Source: an uncultured Flavobacteriaceae bacterium (GTDB lineage Bacteria; Bacteroidota; Bacteroidia; Flavobacteriales; Flavobacteriaceae). From it: a stretch of DNA of 36,785 nucleotides. Location of the stretch: positions 1-36,785 of the forward strand of contig CALDYU010000031.1 in NCBI GenBank assembly GCA_937944485.1, written 5' to 3'. A program made the position numbers and the translations under genes. Below are positions 16,500 through 25,100 of the stretch, one piece after another. The notes under the pieces were generated by a model, which saw only the letters and a list, made by a program, of their open reading frames with translations, was not told the origin of the DNA and made no database searches. Within the stretch, counting starts at the first letter, position 1. The number at the start of each line of letters is the position of its first letter.

Positions 16500-16922
16500 A
16501 TGAAAATATATCAAAAGGAAATTCGGTTAACACCTTACAAAAGAGGGTTTCACCTTGTCACTGAAATAGTCTTGAATGCTATGCCTGAAATAAAAAACAT
16601 GCACACAGGTATGCTTCATGTATTTATCAAACATACTTCGGCAAGCTTGACGATCAATGAAAATGCAGATCCTACTGTACGCGTAGATTTCGAAAGCCAC
16701 ATGAACAGGATGGTGCCAGAAGAAGCTCCTTATTATATACATACCTATGAAGGACCTGACGATATGCCGGCGCATATTAAAGCTTCTTTAATGGGTGCGT
16801 CAGTACAAATTCCGATTACTAAGGGTAAATTGAACCTAGGTATCTGGCAGGGCATTTATTTGTGCGAGCATCGCAATAATGCCTCGGGCAGAAACTTGGT
16901 AGTAAGTATATGGGGGAATTGA
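16500..16922 (+). CDS. YjbQ (UPF0047) family protein
   Basis: 140 residues, the full length of this single-domain family. Conserved residues are visible: KHTSASLTINENADPTVRVD near 40-59, the acidic-His pair of GPDDMPAHIKASLMG near 84-98, and LGIWQGIYLCEHR near 113-125, which together form the metal or phosphate-binding pocket seen in structures. Some members have weak thiamine-phosphate synthase activity, hence the label secondary thiamine-phosphate synthase enzyme; the true role is not settled. It starts 94 bases from the divergent HAD gene, the spacer holding promoters for both. Confidence 0.93.
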   Translation: MKIYQKEIRLTPYKRGFHLVTEIVLNAMPEIKNMHTGMLHVFIKHTSASLTINENADPTVRVDFESHMNRMVPEEAPYYIHTYEGPDDMPAHIKASLMGASVQIPITKGKLNLGIWQGIYLCEHRNNASGRNLVVSIWGN

Positions 16923-16973
16923 TGTGTTCTTTAATATTGAATGAATAAGCCAACGAAAAAGTAATAAAATAAG

Positions 16974-17582
16974 ATGTTGTTTAAATTTAGAATTATAGTA
17001 TTGGCGTTTGCATTAATTGGGGTGTTGGCGTGTAGAAAGGAGCCTAAAAAGAAATCGTTTGATAAAACAAATTATAAAGAGCATTATAGTGATGTCATTA
17101 AAGGAACATTATTGCTGCCCCCTTATTATGAAGAAGTAACACTAGAAAATCGCCCTTATCTAGTTTCGAAAGAAGATAGTATTTCCGTACTTAAAAATGT
17201 AATTTCATTTTTAGATAGTGACAGAGTTGATTACGTAATTTATGCTAAGGAAGGACATTCTGATGACGTCATTATTATTCGAAAATCGGAACATATAAAT
17301 TTTACAAAACAAGATGCAAATCAATATTTAGGCATTATCGAACATGATTTGCGAACGAATTGGAATCATTTGAATTACTCGAGAATCGAAAAAAAAATGA
17401 CGCAAACCGAACGTTCAAGATATATTAAGTTAAAATATCATCTTGAATTTGAAGAAAAGAGTGTTTATCATACGCAATATGTAGTTACATCTACTATCAG
17501 TACTTTTCAAGTGATTGAATTACGAAAAGATTCTATAGATTATGAAGATTTAATAAAAAGAATCAATTATGTAGTTAATTGA
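16974..17582 (+). CDS. Small lipoprotein of unknown function
   Basis: 202 residues. The signal peptide MLFKFRIIVLAFALIGVLAC ends in a lipobox (GVLAC, Cys20) followed by RKEPKKK; the Lys/Arg after Cys is compatible with retention in either membrane. The rest has no domain I recognise: an alpha/beta-looking body with several charged helices (DANQYLGIIEHDLRTNW) and beta strands (VYHTQYVVTSTISTFQVI). The tail overlaps the convergent SGNH hydrolase gene by 8 bases. It begins 52 bases after YjbQ and may be cotranscribed with it. Confidence 0.75.
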   Translation: MLFKFRIIVLAFALIGVLACRKEPKKKSFDKTNYKEHYSDVIKGTLLLPPYYEEVTLENRPYLVSKEDSISVLKNVISFLDSDRVDYVIYAKEGHSDDVIIIRKSEHINFTKQDANQYLGIIEHDLRTNWNHLNYSRIEKKMTQTERSRYIKLKYHLEFEEKSVYHTQYVVTSTISTFQVIELRKDSIDYEDLIKRINYVVN

Positions 17583-18279
17583 GTGTGCTTTTAAGCACCT
17601 TGCTAATTTTACTAACCCATTCTTTATACATTCTTTTTGAAGGGTGTAAACTATCATTTGCAAGCAAAGATTTATTGTATTTGGCTTTGCGAGAGAGCTT
17701 TGTAATATTGATGAAATGTAGCTTTCTTTTTAAAGCCTCTGCTTCTATAATAGTGTTGTAAGCTCCAATGTCTTTAGCAATTTTGCTTTTATCTTTAAAC
17801 CGAGCGAAAGGAGTTACGCTCCAATCAGGAATAGAAAGCACTATCACCTTGGTTGTGTCATTTTTGGCCAGCGTAATACTTTTGTCTAAAAGCCATATAA
17901 AATCTTCTCGAAATTGCAATATATCTAGATTGCGATACTGATTATTAACTCCAATAAGTAAGAAGACTAAATCATAATTAGGGGAAAGTTGTTCTTTGTT
18001 TATTTCCTTAATTAGTTTTTCGCTAGTCCATCCAGCACCCGCTATAATTTTGGGTTTTTTTATAGAATTATCTTTTTTATTTAATTTTTTACGTAATTGA
18101 ACAGGCCAGCAATGTTGGTACAACTCACTTGTGCCAATAGTGTAGCTGTCTCCTAGTGCTAAAAGCGAAAGACTATCTTTTTGCGCAGAACCATGAAACC
18201 CGTAAAGAAAACAAAGCAGGCATAGCGACGATTTGATAGGAAGTAACTTCACAACCAGAATAATTAGATGAAGAATCAA
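17575..18279 (-). CDS. SGNH/GDSL-type hydrolase, exported
   Basis: 234 residues. N-terminal hydrophobic stretch (about 1-33, ending HGSAQ) is a signal peptide; a shorter start within it is possible. The hydrolase body follows: block I ALGDSYTIG with nucleophile Ser45, block II near GAGWTSEKL (glycine), block III IGVNNQY with Asn112 or Asn113, and block V NDSLHPS with Asp209 and His212. Members are lipases, esterases or carbohydrate deacetylases. Two TM-like stretches before residue 33 and the lack of any lid suggest a soluble periplasmic esterase. The substrate is open. It is convergent with the lipoprotein gene and lies just downstream of the rplT terminator. Confidence 0.85.
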   Translation of the reverse strand: MILHLIILVVKLLPIKSSLCLLCFLYGFHGSAQKDSLSLLALGDSYTIGTSELYQHCWPVQLRKKLNKKDNSIKKPKIIAGAGWTSEKLIKEINKEQLSPNYDLVFLLIGVNNQYRNLDILQFREDFIWLLDKSITLAKNDTTKVIVLSIPDWSVTPFARFKDKSKIAKDIGAYNTIIEAEALKRKLHFINITKLSRKAKYNKSLLANDSLHPSKRMYKEWVSKISKVLKSTLN

Positions 18280-18284
18280 GATAC

Positions 18285-18320
18285 AAAAAATCCGTTCGCC
18301 AGTTGACGAACGGATTTTTT
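18285..18320 (-). terminator. Terminator of the thrS-infC-rpmI-rplT operon
   Basis: The 14-base arms 18285-18298 and 18307-18320 (core ATCCGTTCG/CGAACGGAT, with A6 and T6 ends) pair perfectly around an 8-base loop. It starts 21 bases past the rplT stop and 5 bases before the start of the SGNH gene, so that gene must have its promoter within or beyond the hairpin, or depend on read-through. Confidence 0.88.
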
Positions 18321-18341
18321 TAAGTGAGATATGTTTGTAAT

Positions 18342-18686
18342 CTATTTGACTTGATCGACAATCGCTTTAAAAGCATCAGGGTGATTCATTGCTAAATCTG
18401 CTAAAACTTTACGATTCAATTCGATATTGTTGGCTTTCACTTTGCCCATGAATTGCGAGTACGACATTCCATGCATACGGGCGCCAGCATTAATTCTGGT
18501 AATCCATAAAGCACGAAAATTTCTTTTCTTATTTCTGCGATCGCGATAAGCATATAACATTGCTTTTTCAACCGCGTTTTTGGCTACTGTCCAAACGTTT
18601 TTACGTCTTCCAAAGTAACCTTTGGCTTGCTTCATTACCTTTTTTCTTCGGGCTCTTGAAGCTACTGCATTTACTGATCTAGGCAT
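18342..18686 (-). CDS. rplT: 50S ribosomal protein L20
   Basis: 114 residues, full length. L20 is an early assembly protein of the 50S subunit that binds 23S rRNA. The strongly basic N-terminal helix ([20 protein letters not shown]) and the globular C-terminal part ([20 protein letters not shown]) are unmistakable. It is the last gene of the thrS-infC-rpmI-rplT operon, 92 bases after rpmI, and ends at a strong terminator. In E. coli and Bacillus L20 represses its own operon by binding mRNA, which may apply here given the structured leader before rpmI. Confidence 0.98.
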   Translation of the reverse strand: MPRSVNAVASRARRKKVMKQAKGYFGRRKNVWTVAKNAVEKAMLYAYRDRRNKKRNFRALWITRINAGARMHGMSYSQFMGKVKANNIELNRKVLADLAMNHPDAFKAIVDQVK

Positions 18687-18778
18687 TTCTTTAATTGTTT
18701 TTTGTAGTAGGCGTTCTGTATTTGTTTCAGAAACTTTTTTGGCCTAACTCCAGGGTTAATAATTTACCGAATTGAGAA

Positions 18779-18976
18779 TTACTTTAAACGTAATTGCTCT
18801 TTAATACTGTTAACATCTGAATCGTGTACTAAGGTACTGTGTGTTAACGCAAGCTTACGCTTTTTAGATTTCTTTGTCAAAATATGACTCTTAAAAGCGT
18901 GCTTTCTTTTGATTTTACCAGTACCAGTAAGCTTGAATCGCTTCTTGGCACTTGATTTTGTTTTTTGTTTAGGCAT
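18779..18976 (-). CDS. rpmI: 50S ribosomal protein L35
   Basis: 65 residues, the usual length. Signature [20 protein letters not shown] followed by [13 protein letters not shown] and KSKKRKL; very basic. It is the third gene of the operon, 167 bases after infC, with that spacer carrying three hairpins, and 92 bases before rplT. Confidence 0.98.
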   Translation of the reverse strand: MPKQKTKSSAKKRFKLTGTGKIKRKHAFKSHILTKKSKKRKLALTHSTLVHDSDVNSIKEQLRLK

Positions 18977-19053
18977 TTTCCTAATTTATTTATTATCTCA
19001 CTATTCGCTGAATTTGATTAAACACATCATAATTCAGTTTCTTTTATACTAAA

Positions 19054-19135
19054 CGCCGCTTGCAAATAACAAGCAGCGCTTTAATTTTATCATTTCTCCC
19101 TTTTAGGGAGGCCGTAATAGCTTTTAGCGATTACG
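19054..19135 (-). promoter_or_regulatory. Structured internal leader between infC and rpmI (three hairpins)
   Basis: In mRNA sense (minus) the order is: CGTAAT...ATTACG (19135-19130 with 19118-19113, extended inside by GCT/AGC), CTCCC-TAAAA-GGGAG (19110-19096) and CGCTGCTTG/CAAGCGGCG with a seven-base loop (19078-19054). None has a clean following U tract, so they look less like terminators than like a regulatory or processing region. L20 binding to mRNA upstream of rpmI controls rpmI-rplT translation in E. coli; an equivalent role is an inference. Confidence 0.45.
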
Positions 19136-19143
19136 AGAGGGAT

Positions 19144-19701
19144 TTATTTCCCTTTTGTTTTGGGCGCTATGAACATCGTCATTCGCTTTCCTTCTAATCG
19201 CGGCATCTGCTCTACCTTACCTAATTCCTCTAATTCAGATGCTAAGCGAAGTAATAATATTTCTCCTTGATCTTTATAAACAATTGATCGCCCTTTAAAA
19301 AAAACATAGGCTTTTAATTTGGCGCCATCTTTTAAAAACTTCTCAGCGTGCTTCTTTTTAAACTCATAATCATGATTGTCCGTATTTGGACCAAATCTGA
19401 TTTCTTTGACTACTACCTTCGAAGCTTTGGCCTTCATTACCTTTTCTCGCTTTTTTTGCTCGTAAAGGAATTTCTTGTAATCTATTATCTTGCAAACAGG
19501 AGGATTTGCCTTTGGCGAAATTTCCACCAAATCTAATCCAGCCTCAGTTGCCAATTCCATGGCCTTCGCCAATGGATAAACTCCTACTTCAACATTATCA
19601 CCCACAAGGCGTACCTCTGGTGCGATAACTCTTTCATTAATTTTATGAGGGTTTTTATTTTCCCTTCTAGGTTGGGGCCTAAATCTTTTACGTATTGCTA
19701 T
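19144..19701 (-). CDS. infC: Translation initiation factor IF-3, probable AUA start codon
   Basis: IF-3 binds the 30S subunit, blocks premature joining of 50S and proofreads the start codon. From 19701 it is 185 residues: N-domain with [15 protein letters not shown] and LDLVEISP, linker [12 protein letters not shown], and C-domain with [28 protein letters not shown] and [13 protein letters not shown]. The first in-frame ATG/GTG/TTG is the GTG at 19605 inside VRLVGDN, which would remove 32 residues that are clearly family sequence ([15 protein letters not shown]... to VRLV). The only candidates further up are ATA codons at 19701 (giving AIRKRFRP), 19695 and 19710; a TAA at 19716-19714 closes the frame. 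E. coli infC starts with AUU for autoregulation by IF-3 itself; an AUA start here fits the same logic. It begins 32 bases after the thrS stop. Confidence 0.9.
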   Translation of the reverse strand: MAIRKRFRPQPRRENKNPHKINERVIAPEVRLVGDNVEVGVYPLAKAMELATEAGLDLVEISPKANPPVCKIIDYKKFLYEQKKREKVMKAKASKVVVKEIRFGPNTDNHDYEFKKKHAEKFLKDGAKLKAYVFFKGRSIVYKDQGEILLLRLASELEELGKVEQMPRLEGKRMTMFIAPKTKGK

Positions 19702-19733
19702 GACTAATATTTTTTAATTAAACGTTAAATGCT

Positions 19734-21674
19734 TTAAAACGACTTTAAGGTACTATTAATTTCTGTATCAACCAAGTCTGCAAATTCACTGATTGTTATT
19801 GCTCCTAGATCTTCACCTCCATGACGCCGAACAGAAATAGTATTCGCCGCTTCGTCATTTTCCCCAACGATCAACATAAATGGAATTTTATTCATTTCTG
19901 CCTCTCGTATTTTCTTGCCTACAGTTTCATTTCTACTATCAACAAGCGCGCGAATTTCGTTATTTTCTAGAGATTCTGAAACTTTTTCTGCATATTTTTC
20001 ATTTTTCTCGCTCACTGGCAGAATGATGGCCTGATCAGGAATTAGCCATAAAGGAAAATTTCCTCCTGTATGTTCTAATAACAGGGCAATAAAACGCTCC
20101 ATGCTTCCGAATGGAGCTCGATGTATCATTACTGGTCTATGTAGCTCGTTATCAGAACCTTTGTATGTTAAGTCAAAGCGTTCAGGAAGGTTGTAATCTA
20201 CTTGAATGGTACCTAATTGCCAGCTTCTACCTAATGCGTCTTTTACCATAAAATCTAACTTAGGTCCGTAAAAGGCTGCTTCCCCTTTTTCGATGACATA
20301 ATCAAGACCTTTTTCATTAGCGGCATTGATAATAGCATTCTCCGCTTTTTCCCAATTTTCAACAGATCCGATATATTTATCTGGTTTATTCAAATCACGA
20401 ACAGATACTTGAGCCGTGAAGTTTTCAAAACCTAAAGAACCTAGTACATATAATGATAGATCAATTACATTTTTAAATTCTTGATCTAATTGATCAGGCG
20501 TGCAAAAAATGTGCGCATCATCTTGCGTAAAACCTCGAACACGGGTAAGACCATGTAGTTCACCACTCTGTTCGTATCGATATACCGTTCCGAATTCTGC
20601 GTACCTTTTGGGTAATTCCTTGTAACTAAACGGTCTGTGATTGAAAATTTCACAATGATGGGGGCAATTCATAGGTTTTAACAAAAACTCTTCCCCGTCT
20701 TTAGGCGTATTTATGGGTTGAAAACTGTCTTCCCCATATTTGGCATAATGCCCTGAAGTTACATACAATTCTTTTTGACCAATATGAGGGCTAACTACCA
20801 TTTCGTATCCAGCCTTTTTCTGTGCCTTTTTCAGAAACTGCTCTAAACGTTCTCGTAAAGCTGCTCCTTTAGGAAGCCACAAAGGGAGCCCTTGACCTAC
20901 TTTTTGCGAAAAAGTAAATAGTTCTAATTCTTTGCCTAATTTTCTATGATCTCGTTTTTTAGCCTCTTCCAAAAGGTCTAAGTATTCAGTTAGTTCTTTT
21001 TGCTTTGGAAAAGAAATACCATAGATGCGCGTTAATTGTGGTTTGGTTTCGTCACCTCTCCAATAGGCTCCTGCTACACTTAATATTTTTATTGCTTTAA
21101 CAATGCCTGTATTGGGTATATGACCTCCCCGACATAAGTCAGTGAAAGAATCATGATCACAGAATGTGATGTTGCCATCTTCGAGATTTTCAATGAGTTC
21201 TACCTTGTACTCATTACCTTCAGATTGATATTTTGCAAGCGCATCAGATTTTGAAACAGCACGCATTTTAAAATCATGCTTCCCTCGAGCTATTTCAATA
21301 GCTTTTTGCTCAATGGCCGGAAAATCTTTGTCAGAGATACTTCCTTCAGGTAAATCTACATCATAATAAAAGCCGTTATCAATCGCAGGGCCAATAGTTA
21401 ATTTAACACCTGGATATAATTCTTCAAGCGCCTGGGCAACAATATGAGAAGTTGAATGCCAAAAAGCTTTTTTTCCTTCAGGGTTACTCCAAGTATATAA
21501 AACTAGCGCGCCATCTTCCTTCAGCGGAGTTACTGTTTCAATCACAGTGTCATTGAACTTTGCAGATATAACATTGCGCGCCAAACCTTCGCTTATACTC
21601 AATGCAACATCCATTGGAGAACTTTCATTAGGGTACTCTTTTATCGTACCATCTGGCAACGTGATTTTAATCAT
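19734..21674 (-). CDS. thrS: Threonyl-tRNA synthetase
   Basis: 646-residue class II synthetase that charges tRNA-Thr. Domains in order: TGS (residues 1-62), editing domain with the HSTSH metal motif (His73, His77) and TDLCRGGH (Cys181, His185) that clears Ser-tRNA-Thr, catalytic core (about 245-540) with zinc ligand Cys337 in PMNCPHHCEIF, motif 2 FGTVYRYEQSGELHGLTRVR, motif 3 near HRAPFGSMERFIALLLEH, and the anticodon-binding domain (about 545-646). Length is normal. First gene of the operon with infC, rpmI and rplT, the arrangement found in many bacteria. A strong promoter lies 28 bases upstream; the leader is too short for a T-box. Confidence 0.98.
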   Translation of the reverse strand: MIKITLPDGTIKEYPNESSPMDVALSISEGLARNVISAKFNDTVIETVTPLKEDGALVLYTWSNPEGKKAFWHSTSHIVAQALEELYPGVKLTIGPAIDNGFYYDVDLPEGSISDKDFPAIEQKAIEIARGKHDFKMRAVSKSDALAKYQSEGNEYKVELIENLEDGNITFCDHDSFTDLCRGGHIPNTGIVKAIKILSVAGAYWRGDETKPQLTRIYGISFPKQKELTEYLDLLEEAKKRDHRKLGKELELFTFSQKVGQGLPLWLPKGAALRERLEQFLKKAQKKAGYEMVVSPHIGQKELYVTSGHYAKYGEDSFQPINTPKDGEEFLLKPMNCPHHCEIFNHRPFSYKELPKRYAEFGTVYRYEQSGELHGLTRVRGFTQDDAHIFCTPDQLDQEFKNVIDLSLYVLGSLGFENFTAQVSVRDLNKPDKYIGSVENWEKAENAIINAANEKGLDYVIEKGEAAFYGPKLDFMVKDALGRSWQLGTIQVDYNLPERFDLTYKGSDNELHRPVMIHRAPFGSMERFIALLLEHTGGNFPLWLIPDQAIILPVSEKNEKYAEKVSESLENNEIRALVDSRNETVGKKIREAEMNKIPFMLIVGENDEAANTISVRRHGGEDLGAITISEFADLVDTEINSTLKSF

Positions 21675-21701
21675 CTAATCTTATCTTTTTTACAATGCGA
21701 A

Positions 21702-21732
21702 CAAAGATACTATCTAAGCTTGATGTCAGCAA
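21702..21732 (-). promoter_or_regulatory. Promoter of the thrS operon
   Basis: On the minus strand TTG (21732-21730), a 20-base spacer and TATCTTTG (21709-21702) match the consensus. Predicted transcript start is about 20 bases before the thrS ATG. Confidence 0.75.
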
Positions 21733-22104
21733 TTATTACTGATTTAAAAATAGAACTCATACAAATATTCACCTCATTTTGAACATGTTAGAACCTTCAT
21801 GAAAAGTAACATAGAATAAGAATTTTTTAAAAGCAAGCTTTGCTTTTATATGAAACTCGTAATAATTTATTTCAGCTCGTAAATACATTTGTAACATCAT
21901 AATGATGTTTTAGTTTTTCACCTTTTGAGGCATCGTTAAAAGGAATTATTGAATTTATAAATAATTGTAACAACAAAAATGAGTCATTTCACAGCATTTA
22001 CCCCTGTCTACACAACATAACGAAGAATGGTCTTTACCTAATATTTAAATTTAAAGGTTGTCTCCCTAAATTTTGCATAATGAATATTGTTTTTAATACT
22101 TCTT
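21733..22104. other. Upstream region of the giant surface-protein gene
   Basis: No coding sequence is visible in this AT-rich spacer of about 370 bases. A weak 8-bp hairpin lies at 21829-21847. TACATTTG at 21884-21891 is the best -7 candidate for the giant gene; its -33 partner is poor. If it is used, the leader is over 200 nt. A TAATATTT-type box near 22040 is an alternative closer to the gene. A TTG codon at 22087 keeps the frame open but the ATG at 22105 starts a normal signal peptide. Confidence 0.4.
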
Positions 22105-25100
22105 ATGAAAAATTTATTTTCTTTCATTACAATTTTTTTCTTTCTCTTTTTTTGTTCCATTACACTAAACGCCCAAGACACTGATGGTGATGGTATAAGC
22201 GATGCTATAGATATTGATGATGACAATGACGGAGTATTAGATGTTTTAGAGCAAGACTGTTCAAATTTGGAACTAACAAATTTGAACACGCTCACGTGGC
22301 ATGGTGCTGCGTCAGCAAATGTATCTACGCCAGATGCAACCACGTTGGTGGTAAACTCAAGCGCTTGGGCAAATGCTTATTCTGATCAGGTTTTTGATTT
22401 GCCAATTTCAATGGAAGGAACTGTTGATGCCGCAGTGAACGGAATGCTTGGGTTTTTACCTGTTGATGCAGCTGAGACAGCAGGGTGGAACGATAGGGGT
22501 TATAAAATGCAATTCAACGGTCCAAATGGAATGTACATTCGGCATTTTAATTATGGTACGGGTTGGTTTACGCCATCGTTAGTTGGTAATAATTTTAAAC
22601 TCACAATTGATGCCGATGGTCTTATGCGTTATTTTAATAATGGCAATTTAGTTTTTGAGAGCTATGTTCCCATAAAGACCTACAAAATAACGCTAGCACG
22701 AGGTTCATTTAATATCAGTAATCTCATATTAAAAAGCAAACCGCAAATCTGTATAAATATAGATTCTGATACCGATGGTATTCCCAATCATTTAGAAATT
22801 GATAGTGATGATGATGGTTGTGGTGACAGCGTAGAAGCTGGTGCACTTAGCGCAAATGCAAATGATATTAGCGGTTTTCCTGCTGGTGCTGATACTAATT
22901 TGAATGGTCTTTTAGACCTTTACGAACAGGGTACCACTGGTGTTGTCAATTATAGTTCTACGTATACTTTCGCTATTGATGCAACAGCTAATGCTTGTGC
23001 AGATACTGATAACGATGGTATTGGGGATATTGCGGATATTGATGATGATAATGATGGTCTTCTTGATTCAGAAGAGCAAGATTGTAGTCAAGTAGAACAA
23101 ACCAATTTTAATGACCTTACATGGCATGGTAATGCAGCTAATTTTGTTGCTACCCCAAGTGCCAATACCCTTAACGTAACAAGCAGCCCTTGGCGAAGTA
23201 CATATTCTGATCAAGTCTTTGCCTTGCCAATAACTCTTGAAGGTAAAATTGATGCAGTAACTAATGGTATGATTGGGTTACTTCCTGTTACAGCTAATGA
23301 GTCTTCAACTTGGACCGATGGTGGATATAAATTTCAAATTAGTTCAGATATCAATCTATTACCGCGACACCCTGCAGGGCATTATGGTTGGCGCAATAGT
23401 GCTGATGGTACCTTTAAAATTACCATTAGTAAAGAAGGTAATCTGAAATATTTTGTTGGAGGACTATTTATAGCATCTATTGCCGCACCCGTTTCTGATT
23501 ATAAAATTACAATAACCACAGGTGCTTTTTCACTTTCAGATCTTGTTTTAGAACACGGTGCTCCTTGTGTATTTATTAATACAGATGGCGATGGTCTACC
23601 CAATCACCTTGATTTAGATAGTGATGGTGATACCTGCAGTGATGCCGTTGAATCTGGGGCATTAAATGCTGCCGAAAATAATAGTACCACATTTAGACAA
23701 GGATTGGATGTTAACGAGAATGGTCTGTTAGATGAATTTGAAAATGGCACTACTGGCGAAATCAATTTTAGTTCAACAATTAGTAATGCTGTAGATAGCT
23801 CGATAAATGCTTGTGAAGATACTGATGGTGACGGAATTGGTGATATTGTAGATATTGATGATGATAACGATGGGGTTTTAGATACCTTAGAAGGTGCGTG
23901 TGCCGAAAGTATTGTTGATGTTAATCGTATGCAATGGCATGGCTCAGCCGCTGGTAATGTGCTTATTTCCAATAACGAAGTTGTGGTAACCGGTAATGCA
24001 TGGGCTACCGCATACTCAAATGACACTTATGATCTTCCGATAACAATTGAAGGCAATTTAGATGCAGCAGTAAACGGTATGATTGGGTTATTGCCATATA
24101 CGGCTTCGGAAACTACAGGTTGGAATGATGGGGGGTACAAAATTCAATTCAACGGGGTGAATGGTATTTATGTTCGTAATGGAAATTCCGTTGCGGGGTG
24201 GTTTACACCTTCATTGGTTGGTGGTAACTTTAAAATTGAAATTGCGGCTGATGGAACCACTAATTACTACCATGGTGGTACATTAATTTATTCTGGTAAT
24301 GCTCCAGTTACTTCCTATAAGGTTTCCTTATCTCGAGGTTCCTTTACAGCTAGTAATTTTAGAATCACACAAAACGGAGGAGCATGTGTGGAGACAGATA
24401 CTGATACTGACGGAGTGCCCAATAGAAAAGATCTTGATAGTGATAATGACGGTTGTAGTGATGCCGTAGAATCTGGTAATACGACTTTTGCTGATAATAA
24501 TACAAGCACCTTTAGACAAGGGGTAGATACTAATGCTAATGGTCTTATCGATACCTACGAGGACGCTACTACAGGAGTTTTAAACTATATCCCTACTTAT
24601 GAATTCGCAACAGACGATTCATTAAACGGATGCCTTGATACGGATAGTGATGGTATTTTTGACTTAGTAGATATTGATGATGATAATGACGGTGTTCTTG
24701 ATATTCAAGAAGGTGGATGTTCTCAAATTAGCTATAATGTGTCAGAAATTACTTGGCATGGGGCAGCGGCTGCAAATGTGAGCGTAGATGGCAATCGATT
24801 GAATGTGAGCGGTAATCCGTGGGTGAACGCCTATTCTGATCAAACCTATTCTTTGCCTATAACCATTGAAGGTACTTTTTCGCAAATTAGTAATGGAATG
24901 ATCGGAATTTTACCAGTGAGTCGGCCAGAAACAACAGGCTGGAATGATGGTGCCTATAAGATTCAATTCAATCAAAACAATGGAATGTATGTGCGCCACT
25001 CGGCTGCTGTCTCTGGGTGGATTCCTCCTTCATTGGTAGGAAGAAAATTCAAATTAGAAGTTGATCGCGAAGGCAAAATAAAGTACTATCATGATAATAA

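Noticed and set aside
21829..21847. Terminator in the thrS-giant gene spacer
   Set aside because: The 8-bp stem is made mainly of A-T pairs, and it lies upstream of both divergent genes, where no transcript should end.
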